Notes: generated by a model not told the origin, from the letters alone. A stretch of 64,000 bases of DNA from Lachnospiraceae bacterium (GCA_029225065.1 JAQXVT010000048.1:62001-126000), one strand, 5' to 3'. Numbered from the stretch's first letter, positions 37,344 through 46,193 are shown. Made by a program: numbers and translations.

Positions 37344-39422
37344 CTACTCTGAAACGGCTGACCCGCTTCTGCCTTTTTTATAATAAACCGCCGCCGCGTC
37401 AAACAGCGGCCGCAGCATCTGTTGATTATTCAGTCCCAGCACACCGTCTGTGCGGGATCTCACAAAATGCTCCAGCTTCTGCATATATTCCTCGCTCGTG
37501 ATCGAGCCCTCCGCCACGTAGTTCAGTCCCTTCTCCCAGCTGGCCGTCAGCTCCGGATTGAGCAGGGAACGGATCGAACAGAACACCACATCGTACGTCA
37601 TTTCACCCTGCAGCGTTGGCGTAAGAATCTGCGTCTTTTTATTTAATGCCACGTATTTATTCGTCACAAGCTTTTTGAGAATTTCTGCCCGGGTCGCACT
37701 TGTGCCGATTCCGCAGCTTTTAATCTGTGCCCGCAGCTCTTCGTCCTCAATCAGCTGACCGGCATTTTCCATCGCAAGGATCATCGAGCCGGAATTGTAG
37801 CGCTTCGGAGGTGCCGTCTCTCCCTCGCGAATCACCAGGTCTTTTACCGGAAATTCCATGCCTTTTCGAATTTTTTTCAGAAGTTCTAACAGATCTGCAC
37901 TGCTGCTGACGGTCTCTTCCTGCTCTTCACCGGCTTCCTTCCCTGCCTGACTTCGTCTGCTCTTTGTGTTTCCTGTTTCCTCTCCGGTATTCTTTTTCTT
38001 TTCATAAGGATTTCCTGCCACTTTAAAATATCCCTCAGAAAGCAGCACGCGGAACGAATAGAAAAACTTTTCATTCTGCATCGCTGTCACCATCGTAAGC
38101 TTTTGGAACTCAGCAGGGGGATAAAAAATACTCAAAAAGCGCCGCACGATCGCCGCGTATACGCCGTATGCATTCCCTTTCAGCGAACCAAGCGCACCGA
38201 AGCCCTGCCCGGTCGGAATGATCGCATAATGGTCCGTGATCTGCTTGTCGTTCACGTAACGCGTTTTTGCGATTCCCCGATAGCTGCCGCCGTCAAGCAC
38301 CTCCTGTGCAAATTCCTTTGCCGGAGCAAAATTGCGCAGGCCGGAAATATTGCGCGAAATCTCTTTTGCCACTGCAGTAGATAACACACGCGCATCCGTT
38401 CTCGGATACGTGACCAGCTTCTTCTCGTACAATTCCTGCACAATGCGAAGCGTCTCATCCGGACTGATCTTGAACATTTTCGAGCAGTCATTCTGCAGCT
38501 CGGCCAGATTGTAAAGCAGCGGCGGATTTTTCTTTTCCTTTTTCCGCTCAATTGAGTCGACAATTGTCTTTGCCGGTGGATCAGCGAGCAGCCGACGGAT
38601 CAGCTCCTGCGCGTCTTTCTTCTCCTTGAAACCATTTTCTTTGTAAAGCTTCGGCGACTGAAAATAAGAGGATCCCGGCATCGCCCGGAATTCACCCTCA
38701 AGCGATTTTCCCTCCAGATCCAGCTGCTGCACAACGCGGTAAAACGGAGTCTTCACAAACTGGCGGATCTCCCGCTCTCTCCTCACAATCATTCCGAGCA
38801 CGCACGTCATGACACGGCCCACCGATATGACCGCATACTTTGTCCCGAGGTAATTTGAGATCGCATTACCGTATTTTAAGGTCAGAAGCCTTGAAAAATT
38901 GATGCCCATCAGATAGTCTTCCTTCGCCCGCAGATAGGCCGCATCCGAAAGATGATCGTACTCCGAAAGATCCTTCGCCTCTGCGATGCCGCGATGGATC
39001 TCCTCCTCTGTCTGTGAATCAATCCAGACACGCTTTCGCTCTTTGCCCTTCACTCCTGCCATCTGCTCAACCAGACGGTAAATATACTCTCCCTCCCGCC
39101 CGGAGTCCGTACAGACGTAGATGCGTGATACATCCTTCCGGTTCAGCAGCCTGCTCACAATTTGAAACTGTTTTTTGACACCCGGAATCACCTCGTACAA
39201 AAATTGGTCCGGAAGAAATGGCAGCGTCGTGAGGCTCCAACGTTTATATTTCGGATCGTAGACCTCCGGATAGCTCATCGTCACAAGATGGCCGACGCAC
39301 CAGGTCACCACATAGGAATCTGACTCCAGAAACCCGTCCCCGCGATTCATCTTTTCTTTTAATGCTTTTGCGAACTCCTGCGCGACACTTGGTTTCTCCG
39401 CAATAAACAGTGATTTTGCCAT
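37344..39422 (-). CDS. topB: DNA topoisomerase III (type IA)
   Basis: The 692-residue enzyme has the Toprim start KSLFIAEKPSVAQEFAKAL, DSGREGEYIYR and the active-site tyrosine in LVTYPRTDARVL. The C-terminal half has RAEILKKLV and LTASWEKGL. It lacks zinc-finger tails. A charged insertion (about residues 470-505, rich in Glu, Lys, Arg, Ser) interrupts the region before EFPVKDL and is probably a disordered loop. It is the first gene of the operon leading to sbcC. Confidence 0.94.
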   Translation of the reverse strand: MAKSLFIAEKPSVAQEFAKALKEKMNRGDGFLESDSYVVTWCVGHLVTMSYPEVYDPKYKRWSLTTLPFLPDQFLYEVIPGVKKQFQIVSRLLNRKDVSRIYVCTDSGREGEYIYRLVEQMAGVKGKERKRVWIDSQTEEEIHRGIAEAKDLSEYDHLSDAAYLRAKEDYLMGINFSRLLTLKYGNAISNYLGTKYAVISVGRVMTCVLGMIVRREREIRQFVKTPFYRVVQQLDLEGKSLEGEFRAMPGSSYFQSPKLYKENGFKEKKDAQELIRRLLADPPAKTIVDSIERKKEKKNPPLLYNLAELQNDCSKMFKISPDETLRIVQELYEKKLVTYPRTDARVLSTAVAKEISRNISGLRNFAPAKEFAQEVLDGGSYRGIAKTRYVNDKQITDHYAIIPTGQGFGALGSLKGNAYGVYAAIVRRFLSIFYPPAEFQKLTMVTAMQNEKFFYSFRVLLSEGYFKVAGNPYEKKKNTGEETGNTKSRRSQAGKEAGEEQEETVSSSADLLELLKKIRKGMEFPVKDLVIREGETAPPKRYNSGSMILAMENAGQLIEDEELRAQIKSCGIGTSATRAEILKKLVTNKYVALNKKTQILTPTLQGEMTYDVVFCSIRSLLNPELTASWEKGLNYVAEGSITSEEYMQKLEHFVRSRTDGVLGLNNQQMLRPLFDAAAVYYKKGRSGSAVSE

Positions 39423-39510
39423 CCGATTCCTCCTGACTTCCTATCTCTTTTTAACAGGAACACATTCTCTGACATCTGGTGATTCGAACATGTGTCCTCT
39501 TTGGGCTTCC

Positions 39511-39539
39511 ATCTAACCACATTTTTGTAGTTCTGTCAA
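39511..39539 (-). promoter_or_regulatory. Proximal promoter of the topB operon
   Basis: TTGACA (39534-39539) and TTAGAT (39511-39516) on the minus strand, 17-base spacer, about 90 bases before topB. Confidence 0.75.
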
Positions 39540-39607
39540 CTATATCACATACTATTTTTACATTTTTTTCATAATTACTTATCGTGCATTTATCTCCAAA
39601 CAACAGA

Positions 39608-39634
39608 ACTGCCGCGATCCAAGACCGCGACAGT
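39608..39634 (-). ncRNA. 5'-end hairpin of an upstream topB leader transcript
   Basis: ACTGTCGCG and CGCGGCAGT flank a 9-base loop on the minus strand. It begins at the start point expected from the promoter at 39638-39667, so the RNA would start with the stem itself. About 185 bases of leader then run to topB through the second promoter. Confidence 0.5.
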
Positions 39635-39637
39635 CCT

Positions 39638-39667
39638 ATTATACGTTATCAAAAAACTTTTTTGCAA
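39638..39667 (-). promoter_or_regulatory. Distal promoter between asd and topB
   Basis: TTGCAA (39662-39667) and a consensus TATAAT (39638-39643) on the minus strand, 18-base spacer, starting 19 bases after the asd stop codon. Confidence 0.65.
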
Positions 39668-39685
39668 CTAAAAATTTATTTTGCC

Positions 39686-40771
39686 TTATTTGTGCTGAAT
39701 ATATCCCTTTGCAGTCAGCGTCTCTGCACAAAGCACTGCTCCGCCTGCTGCTCCTCTTACGGTATTGTGGGAAAGTCCTACAAATTTGAAATCGTAGATG
39801 GTATCTTCACGCAGACGTCCGATCGATACGCCCATGCCCTTTTCATAGTCGACGTCAAGTGTTACCTGCGGGCGGTTGTCCTCCTGCATATAACGGATAA
39901 ACTGCTTCGGTGCGCTCGGCAGATCCAGCTCCTGCGGAAGTCCCCGGAAGCTTTCCAGCTTCTCGATCAGCTGTTCTTTCGTCGGTTTCTTGCGGAATTT
40001 TACGAATACAGCAGCGGTGTGGCCGTTCAGTACCGGTACACGGATGCACTGGCAGGTAATCTTCGGCTCTTCAGCCGGTTTGATCACGCCGTCTTCCACT
40101 TTTCCAAGCACGCGAAGCGGCTCTTTCTCGCTCTTCTCTTCCTCGCCGCCGATGTACGGGATGATGTTCTCAACCATCTCCGGCCAGTCCTTAAATGTCT
40201 TTCCTGCTCCTGAAATCGCCTGATACGTTGTGGCAACTACTTCATACGGCTCAAATTCCTTCCATGCTGCAAGTGCCGGTGTATAGCTCTGGATTGAACA
40301 GTTCGGCTTTACTGCGATGAAGCCTTTTTTCGTGCCAAGACGCTTTTTCTGATCCTCGATGACTGCGAAATGCTCCGGATTGATTTCCGGCACTACCATC
40401 GGAACGTCCGGTGTCCAGCGATGTGCGCTGTTGTTGGAAACAACCGGTGTCTCAGTTTTCGCATATTCTTCCTCGATTGCGCGGATCTCGTCTTTCGTCA
40501 TATCAACTGCGGAAAATACAAAATCAACGGTCGAAGCTACTTTTTCTACCTCATTTACGTTCATGACAACCAGCTTCTTTACCGCTTCCGGCATCGGAGT
40601 CGTCATTTTCCATCTTCCGCCGACTGCCTCCTCGTATGTCTTGCCTGCGCTTCTTGCGCTTGCAGCTACGGTGACAACCTCAAACCACGGATGATTCTCA
40701 AGCAGTGAAATAAATCTCTGTCCTACCATTCCTGTTGCTCCCAGGATACCGACTCTCAGTTTCTGATCCAT
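39686..40771 (-). CDS. asd: Aspartate-semialdehyde dehydrogenase
   Basis: The 361-residue enzyme makes aspartate semialdehyde for lysine, diaminopimelate, methionine and threonine. NADP-binding GILGATGMVGQRFISLL opens the protein, the catalytic cysteine is in AVKPNCSIQSYTP, and VPVLNGHTAAVFVKF follows. This is the archaeal/fungal-like subtype (about 350 residues). The ATG at 40771 follows AGGAG by nine bases; the frame is open 51 codons further upstream through the leader, which I read as non-coding. It has its own promoter, so it is not in an operon with argH. Confidence 0.94.
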   Translation of the reverse strand: MDQKLRVGILGATGMVGQRFISLLENHPWFEVVTVAASARSAGKTYEEAVGGRWKMTTPMPEAVKKLVVMNVNEVEKVASTVDFVFSAVDMTKDEIRAIEEEYAKTETPVVSNNSAHRWTPDVPMVVPEINPEHFAVIEDQKKRLGTKKGFIAVKPNCSIQSYTPALAAWKEFEPYEVVATTYQAISGAGKTFKDWPEMVENIIPYIGGEEEKSEKEPLRVLGKVEDGVIKPAEEPKITCQCIRVPVLNGHTAAVFVKFRKKPTKEQLIEKLESFRGLPQELDLPSAPKQFIRYMQEDNRPQVTLDVDYEKGMGVSIGRLREDTIYDFKFVGLSHNTVRGAAGGAVLCAETLTAKGYIQHK

Positions 40772-40934
40772 TTTTCCAATCTCCTCACTTGTAATTTTCG
40801 GCTGGCCGCTTCGGTCAGTCCCGGTACAGCTCCCCCTCTTCCGCAAAACCAGCACCTGTGGTTCTGTGAAATGCTTTTTGGCTTTTCCGGTGCAGATGCA
40901 CGTCTTTGTTTTTGTACGACGCACATTTGTCTTT
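40772..40934 (-). promoter_or_regulatory. Long structured 5' leader of asd, class unknown
   Basis: About 160 bases separate the promoter from the start codon. Short complementary segments are visible: GTGCA/TGCAC near 40895, and GGACTGACCG with CGGCCAGCC (40797-40820) just before the ribosome site. I see neither the lysine riboswitch GAGGTGC element nor a T-box TGGNACC sequence. Confidence 0.4.
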
Positions 40935-40938
40935 TAAT

Positions 40939-40967
40939 AAGATATACTTCTTTTCCGTTCATGTCAA
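40939..40967 (-). promoter_or_regulatory. Promoter of asd
   Basis: TTGACA (40962-40967) and TATCTT (40939-40944) on the minus strand, 17-base spacer. Confidence 0.75.
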
Positions 40968-41028
40968 GTACTAAATCAAATACTGCGCATATCAGATTTA
41001 TTTTTCACAAAATAAAACAACATGTGTT

Positions 41029-42429
41029 TTACTTCTGATTGAATGACGGTACTTCACTCTCCAGATATACTTTATTCTCCGCAATCACCTGACGCATCAC
41101 GGACTCGCCAGGTGCTCCGAGCGTCAAACGGCGCTCCACACACGTCTTCATGCTGATTGCATCGTAAATATCTGCCTCAAAAGCCGGGCATTCTTCCTTA
41201 TACTCATCCAGCGTCAGATCGTCAAGTGCCTTATTTTCTGCGATACAGCGAAGTACGAGGCGGCCGGAAATACCATGCGCGTCACGGAACGGCACGCCGT
41301 GATTAACGAGATAATCCGCCACGTCGGTTGCATTCGTAAAGCCGTTCTTTGCGGAAGCTTCCATCACATCTTTATTGAATACGATCGTATCCATCATGCC
41401 GGTAAACAGCGTCAGGCACATCGTTGTGGTATCAATCGCATCAAATACCCCTTCCTTGTCCTCCTGCATATCCTTGTTGTAGGCAAGCGGAAGGCCCTTC
41501 ATCGTTGTGAGCATGCTCATCAATGCACCGTATACGCGCCCTGTCTTTCCTCTTACCAGCTCCGCGATATCCGGGTTCTTTTTCTGCGGCATGATGCTGC
41601 TGCCGGTGCTGTAGGCGTCATCGATCTCCACAAAACGATATTCATTCGTATTCCAGATGATGACTTCCTCCGAAAAACGGCTCAGATGCATCATGATTGT
41701 TGCAAGCGCAGACAGATATTCGATTACATAATCGCGGTCCGACACGGAATCCATGCTGTTTCTCGTCGGTCCTGCAAAGCCGAGAAGCTGTGCCGTATAA
41801 TCACGGTCAAGCGGATAGGTTGTTCCGGCCAGCGCACCGGCACCGAGCGGACAGTAGTTCATTCTCTCATAAATATCCTTCAATCTGGAACGGTCACGAC
41901 GGAACATTTCAAAATATGCACCGATATGATGCGCCAGTGTCACAGGCTGCGCTTTCTGTAAATGTGTAAAGCCCGGCATAAACGTATCAACATTCTCCTC
42001 CATGATACGCTGCAATACTTTCAAGAGTCCATATACAAGCTGATCCGTATACAGTACCTCTTCACGCACGTAAAGACGCATATCAAGCGCTACCTGGTCA
42101 TTTCTGCTGCGGCCAGTGTGCAGCTTTTTGCCGACATCCCCGATCCGGTCGATCAGATTTGCCTCCACGAAGCTGTGAATATCCTCATATTCTGTCGTAA
42201 TCGCAAGCGTTCCGTTTTCCACGTCACGCAGGATGCCTTCCAGCCCTTTGAGAATCTCATCCCGCTCCTGCTCCGTCAGAATCTGCTGCTTTGCGAGCAT
42301 CTTTACATGTGCCATGCTGCCTTCGATATCCTGCTTATACAGACGCTTATCAAATGTGATTGATGCATTGAAATCATATACCATCTGGTCCGTTTCTTTT
42401 GTAAAACGGCCGCCCCATAACTGTGCCAT
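41029..42429 (-). CDS. argH: Argininosuccinate lyase
   Basis: The 466-residue enzyme splits argininosuccinate to arginine and fumarate, the last step of arginine synthesis. WGGRFTKETD at the N-terminus, SRNDQVALDMRLY, and the fumarase/lyase signature GSSIMPQKKNPD near residue 275 are all present. No argG is adjacent. A strong promoter and a GC-rich leader hairpin precede it. Confidence 0.96.
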   Translation of the reverse strand: MAQLWGGRFTKETDQMVYDFNASITFDKRLYKQDIEGSMAHVKMLAKQQILTEQERDEILKGLEGILRDVENGTLAITTEYEDIHSFVEANLIDRIGDVGKKLHTGRSRNDQVALDMRLYVREEVLYTDQLVYGLLKVLQRIMEENVDTFMPGFTHLQKAQPVTLAHHIGAYFEMFRRDRSRLKDIYERMNYCPLGAGALAGTTYPLDRDYTAQLLGFAGPTRNSMDSVSDRDYVIEYLSALATIMMHLSRFSEEVIIWNTNEYRFVEIDDAYSTGSSIMPQKKNPDIAELVRGKTGRVYGALMSMLTTMKGLPLAYNKDMQEDKEGVFDAIDTTTMCLTLFTGMMDTIVFNKDVMEASAKNGFTNATDVADYLVNHGVPFRDAHGISGRLVLRCIAENKALDDLTLDEYKEECPAFEADIYDAISMKTCVERRLTLGAPGESVMRQVIAENKVYLESEVPSFNQK

Positions 42430-42509
42430 ATTATGTCCTCTTTTCTTTTATTCGCCGCTTCCGCTCCGGAGCGTGTTTCTATGCTTCAGCGGAAACGCTT
42501 TTGCGCTTT

Positions 42510-42538
42510 AGTTTACCACAGCTTTCCTATGCTTGCAA
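42510..42538 (-). promoter_or_regulatory. Promoter of argH
   Basis: TTGCAA (42533-42538) and TAAACT (42510-42515) on the minus strand, 17-base spacer. The leader can fold GCGTTTC with GAAACACGC and contains CGCTCCGGAGCG. Confidence 0.8.
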
Positions 42539-42584
42539 GGAAAATGCACACCCGCTCCGATTTACCGAAGCCAGATAAATCCCT

Positions 42585-42612
42585 GTACGAATCGCAAATA
42601 TCCATTTTCGTC
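42585..42612 (-). repeat. Degenerate interspersed repeat, copy 5
   Basis: CGAATCGCAAATATCCATTTT is a decayed form of the core of copy 3 (CGAATTGCGAATATCCGCTTT). It lies between queH and the argH promoter. Confidence 0.5.
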
Positions 42613-42629
42613 AACCAGGCTGCCATTCC

Positions 42630-43292
42630 TTATTCCTGTGTTTTCTTTTCTGCCTCTGCTTTCTGTGCTTCCCGCTCCCTCTTTGAAAAGACACACCCGC
42701 AGTAATCCTGACGATACAGGCCATACTGCGCAGAAAGCTCCACTGACCGCTTATATCCGTTTTTCTTCTTAAAGTCAGATGGCAGCCAGCGCACACCATA
42801 TTCTTTTGCCGCTTCCTCTCCGATTTCATTTAGCTTCTGTGCATTTTTCATCGGGCTGATCGTGAGTGTCGTCGTAAAAAAAGTAAAGTTTCCGTCTTTT
42901 GCCGCCCTTGCCGCCTGTAAAAGCCGCAGGCGAAAGCAGGCAAAGCACCGCTCACCGCCCTCCGGAATCTGCTCCAGCCCACGCACGGCATCATAAAATT
43001 CCCGCGGATCAAAGGTTCCCTCTTGAAAATGGATCGGATATCCCATTCCCTCCTCATTTTTTGTCTCAATCAGGCGTTTCTGCTCCTCTACCCGTTTAAA
43101 GTACTCCTCCGCCGGGTAAATATTCGGATTGTAATAAAGTAATGTTATCTCAAAGTACCTCGATAAATATTCCAGCACATAGCTGCTGCACGGTGCACAG
43201 CAGCTGTGCAGCAAAAGTGTCGGTACCGGGGATGGGTTTTCGACCAGCAGACGCTCCATTTCTTTTTGATAGTTTCGTTTTTGTTCTGACAT
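42630..43292 (-). CDS. queH: Epoxyqueuosine reductase QueH
   Basis: The 220-residue protein belongs to the QueH (DUF208) family, which performs the last step of queuosine synthesis in tRNA. The N-terminal cluster-binding motif HSCCAPCSSYVLEYL has Cys31, Cys32 and Cys35; further cysteines lie in RCFACFRLRLL and YCGCVFSKRERE. ISPMKNAQKLNEIG is family-typical. GAGGAA precedes the ATG. It is a lone gene with its own promoter; no preQ1 riboswitch is visible. Confidence 0.93.
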   Translation of the reverse strand: MSEQKRNYQKEMERLLVENPSPVPTLLLHSCCAPCSSYVLEYLSRYFEITLLYYNPNIYPAEEYFKRVEEQKRLIETKNEEGMGYPIHFQEGTFDPREFYDAVRGLEQIPEGGERCFACFRLRLLQAARAAKDGNFTFFTTTLTISPMKNAQKLNEIGEEAAKEYGVRWLPSDFKKKNGYKRSVELSAQYGLYRQDYCGCVFSKREREAQKAEAEKKTQE

Positions 43293-43374
43293 AGTTTGTT
43301 CCTCAGACTCCTGTAAAACCGAATTCTTTTTCTCTTTGCAGACTTTCCTTCTGCAAACTGTGTTTATTATATCT

Positions 43375-43403
43375 GCTATATCTTAGAAAGTCCAGTCTGT
43401 CAA
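43375..43403 (-). promoter_or_regulatory. Promoter of queH
   Basis: TTGACA (43398-43403) and TATAGC (43375-43380) on the minus strand, 17-base spacer. The leader then contains a TTTGCAGA/TCTGCAAA hairpin. Confidence 0.6.
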
Positions 43404-43417
43404 AGTTTCAAATGCGT

Positions 43418-43448
43418 CAAAAATAAAGATGCCCTTTTCAGAGCATCT
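43418..43448 (-). terminator. Terminator after the HD-domain gene
   Basis: AGATGC and GCATCT enclose a 10-base loop, followed on the minus strand by TTATTTTTG. Confidence 0.7.
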
Positions 43449-43454
43449 CTATTT

Positions 43455-44120
43455 TCAGCACACCTTTTTCCCGTTTGCTGTCATCTTAAATTTCATACCC
43501 AGCACTTCTGCTGCGCGCCTGCACATCATCATCCGCTGCATAAAAATCTCAAAATAATCGATCAATGCACAGATGGATTCATCCAGGCAAATCTCAAACA
43601 AAATTGTTTTTTTCTCCGGCAAAATCCGAAGCTTGGAGGCTGTCACCGCATAATTGACACGATCGTGCTTATCAAAGCTCGCTTTGCTCTTATTGCGCAC
43701 GCGGTTTCTTCTTACATCTGTTTTATCTGCAAGAATCAGCGCCGCAGAGATCGGATCTGTAGCACAGCCCGTTTTTTCATCATGTGATCCAATTGCATTC
43801 ATGACCGTTGCAATCTCCCGCACTTCCATGTCCATATCCTTCAGGATGCTTCTTGCAAGGATCGCCCCACTGTGTGCATGGTCTGTCCGGTTCACACAGT
43901 TTCCAATGTCATGCATGTACCCGGCAATCTGCGCAAGCTCGATCTGCCGCCTCGGTGCATCAAGCTCCTTTAAAATTTTTCCGGCGGTATCTGCCACAAT
44001 CTGCGCATGCTTCGCAGAGTGGTCAGTATAGCCAAGCACTCCGAGCATCTCGTTTCCCTGTGCCAGGTATGCATTTACTTCCTCTGATTTTCGAATGTCC
44101 TCGTATTGCAGTTTGCTCAT
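43455..44120 (-). CDS. HD domain-containing phosphohydrolase
   Basis: The 221-residue protein has HD-superfamily metal ligands: YTDHSAKHAQIV (His34, His38), YMHDIGNC (His70-Asp71), DHAHSG (His81, His83), and LILADKTDVRR with the last aspartate. Such proteins hydrolyse nucleotides, cyclic dinucleotides or small phosphates; the substrate is unknown. The ATG at 44120 (MSKLQYEDIR) is favoured over one 26 codons upstream because an AAGAAG/AGAGGA stretch precedes it and homologues start near the KLQYEDI sequence. Neighbours give no hint of pathway. Confidence 0.82.
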   Translation of the reverse strand: MSKLQYEDIRKSEEVNAYLAQGNEMLGVLGYTDHSAKHAQIVADTAGKILKELDAPRRQIELAQIAGYMHDIGNCVNRTDHAHSGAILARSILKDMDMEVREIATVMNAIGSHDEKTGCATDPISAALILADKTDVRRNRVRNKSKASFDKHDRVNYAVTASKLRILPEKKTILFEICLDESICALIDYFEIFMQRMMMCRRAAEVLGMKFKMTANGKKVC

Positions 44121-44365
44121 ATATCTTCTTTTTCCTCTTTCTGCAGCCTCTTCTGCCTGTAGACTAAAGCGCAGCTTTGTAATTAAGCTTATCATCATTT
44201 ATTACTTTTGGTCTGCTTTCTTTCTCTTTTTCGTGCTTCTCTTTCCTGCACTATAAGACTGCTGTAATTTCTATTCCTTCCAAGTCACTTTTCCATTTTA
44301 TCGCACACAGCTCTTTTTTCTATCTGTTTGCCCTGAAATTTTTGTAAAATCCGGGTAAAATAAGT

Positions 44366-45169
44366 TCATCTCCGCCGGCGGCAGATTTTCTCCGCAATAC
44401 CAAGGATGCGATACAGCAGTACCGCAATCACGCACAGCACACAGATCGACATAATCACATGATCCAGCCGGAATACCTGGCTTCCATAAATGATCAGATA
44501 ACCAAGTCCCTGCCTTGCTCCGATAAATTCTCCGATCACGACACCGACTAGGCAAAGCCCAATGTTGACCTTCATCACGCTCAGGAGCAGCGGCAGCGTC
44601 CCGGGAAGCACTACTTTCGTCAGCACATTCCGCTTTGTTCCGCCAAACGTATAGATCAGCCGGATCTTATCCGGATCTACCTCCTGAAAACCAGTAAAAA
44701 GGTTAAGCACTGTTCCGAAAATTGCTACCGACATTCCGGAAACTATGATTGATTTCTGGTTTGCACCGAGCCAGACAATCAGAAGCGGTGCCAATGCAGA
44801 TTTCGGCAGACTGTTTAGAACGACAAGATATGGTTCCAGAATTTCAGAAAGCTCCGTAAAATACCATAATATAACTGCAAGTCCTGTTCCGATCACTGCG
44901 ACAAGCAAAAAACTGACAATCGTTTCAAGCAGTGTACTCGCGGTGTGCATCGCAATGCTTCCGTCCTCGCACATGCCCACAAACGTTTTCACCACCCGTG
45001 ACGGACTGCTGAAAATGAAGCCGTCGATCCACGAAAGGCGCACTGCGCTCTCCCAAATAAGAAGAAAGAGTACGAAGATCAGAACCTGAAGCACCGCGAT
45101 CCGGCGCTTCCGTCTGCGCAGCATCTGCAGATAATTTCGCTGCTTCTGTGACATTTTTCTCTCATCCAT
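44366..45169 (-). CDS. ABC transporter permease (SsuC/TauC type)
   Basis: The 267-residue membrane protein has about six hydrophobic segments and the conserved cytoplasmic loop (LPGTLPLLLSVMKVNIGLCL, and a GEFIGARQGLGYLI stretch) of nitrate/sulfonate/taurine-type importers. The end is basic (KICRRRR). Its start overlaps the ATPase gene, so the two are coupled. No substrate-binding protein is encoded nearby. Confidence 0.9.
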   Translation of the reverse strand: MDERKMSQKQRNYLQMLRRRKRRIAVLQVLIFVLFLLIWESAVRLSWIDGFIFSSPSRVVKTFVGMCEDGSIAMHTASTLLETIVSFLLVAVIGTGLAVILWYFTELSEILEPYLVVLNSLPKSALAPLLIVWLGANQKSIIVSGMSVAIFGTVLNLFTGFQEVDPDKIRLIYTFGGTKRNVLTKVVLPGTLPLLLSVMKVNIGLCLVGVVIGEFIGARQGLGYLIIYGSQVFRLDHVIMSICVLCVIAVLLYRILGIAEKICRRRR

Positions 45170-45929
45170 GCAGATTCAGCTCCTTCCAGATCTCATTAAA
45201 ATAGTCCTTAAATTCCGGCTCACTGCGCCGCTCAAACGGCGTAATATTTTCTTTTTCAAATTGAATCCGGATATCCGCACAGATTGTGGCAGGACGCTTC
45301 GTCAATACCAGCACCCGATCGGCCATGCTCACTGCTTCCGAAAGATCATGTGTCACAAGAAGCGCCGTCTTTTTTTCTTTTCGCAGGATTGCCCAGACAT
45401 CATCGCAAACCGACAGACGCGTCTGAAAATCAAGCGCTGAAAACGGTTCATCCAATAGCAGAAGTTCTGGATCGGGCGCCAGCGTCCGGATCAGTGCTGC
45501 TCTCTGCCGCATTCCTCCGGAAAGCTGTGACGGCCGCGCATCCCGAAATCGTGCCAGCCCGTAATCTGCCAGCATTTTCTCTACTCTCGCTTTTGATTGT
45601 TTATCCAGCCTGTTCTGAATTTCAAGTCCCAGTATGACATTTTGATAAATACTCCTCCATTCAAACAGGTGGTCCTTCTGCAGCATATACCCTGTGTTTT
45701 TCTGAAATGTCTCTGCTTCTTTTCCATTCAGCCTCACAGAACCACTCTCTGCGCGCAAAAGCCCTGAAATTAAAGAAAGCAGCGTGGATTTTCCACAGCC
45801 ACTTGGCCCCACCACTGCTATAAACTCACCGCTTTGTACCTGAAATGACAGATCAGACAATGCATACGTCTCGCCATCTGGGGTATGATACGCATAACTC
45901 ACGTTCTTTAGCTCCAGTAAAGGTTCCAC
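45162..45929 (-). CDS. ABC transporter ATP-binding protein (SsuB/TauB type)
   Basis: The protein of about 255 residues has Walker A VGPSGCGKSTLLS, the Q-loop, signature LSGGMRQRAALIRTLA, Walker B LLLLDEPFSALD and the switch histidine VTHDLSEAVS. It energises the adjacent permease. The start is GTG; the one at 45929 lies eight bases after GGGAGG, whereas the one at 45938 abuts it. Family members take up nitrate, sulfonates, or vitamin precursors; the substrate here is not identifiable. Confidence 0.88.
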   Translation of the reverse strand: MEPLLELKNVSYAYHTPDGETYALSDLSFQVQSGEFIAVVGPSGCGKSTLLSLISGLLRAESGSVRLNGKEAETFQKNTGYMLQKDHLFEWRSIYQNVILGLEIQNRLDKQSKARVEKMLADYGLARFRDARPSQLSGGMRQRAALIRTLAPDPELLLLDEPFSALDFQTRLSVCDDVWAILRKEKKTALLVTHDLSEAVSMADRVLVLTKRPATICADIRIQFEKENITPFERRSEPEFKDYFNEIWKELNLHG

Positions 45930-46099
45930 ACCATCCACCTCCCACCGAACGGTTTCTTAAGTTCTGATCCGTTCTGATGTATCATATGCAAAGAAACAGC
46001 AGAAGTGTGGTATCTTGAATCAAAGCAAACATATTTTCATTCCCACAGAATAATTTTCTTATTAATTTCATTTTGCGCCAAAATTTTGCGCTATCTGAT

Positions 46100-46145
46100 A
46101 TGATAAAAGGCTTATCGTCTCAACTATATGAGACGGTAAGCCTTT
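46100..46145 (-). terminator. Terminator of the cobalamin gene cluster
   Basis: AAAGGCTTACCGTCTCA and TGAGACGATAAGCCTTT form a 17-bp stem (one mismatch/wobble) with a 6-base loop, followed on the minus strand by TTTTATC. It lies after cobT and isolates the ABC transporter genes. Confidence 0.85.
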
Positions 46146-46193
46146 CCCATTTCACAGTTCTTTTTACTGTAAATCCCGTTTTTTCTGTTTTTG

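Noticed and set aside
40772-40924. N-terminal extension of asd by 51 codons
   Set aside because: The extension is basic and unlike the family; the ATG at 40771 has a good ribosome site and begins the NADP-binding motif.
42430-42629. Small peptide gene in the argH leader
   Set aside because: No convincing start with a ribosome site; the sequence is explained by promoter, hairpins and a decayed repeat.
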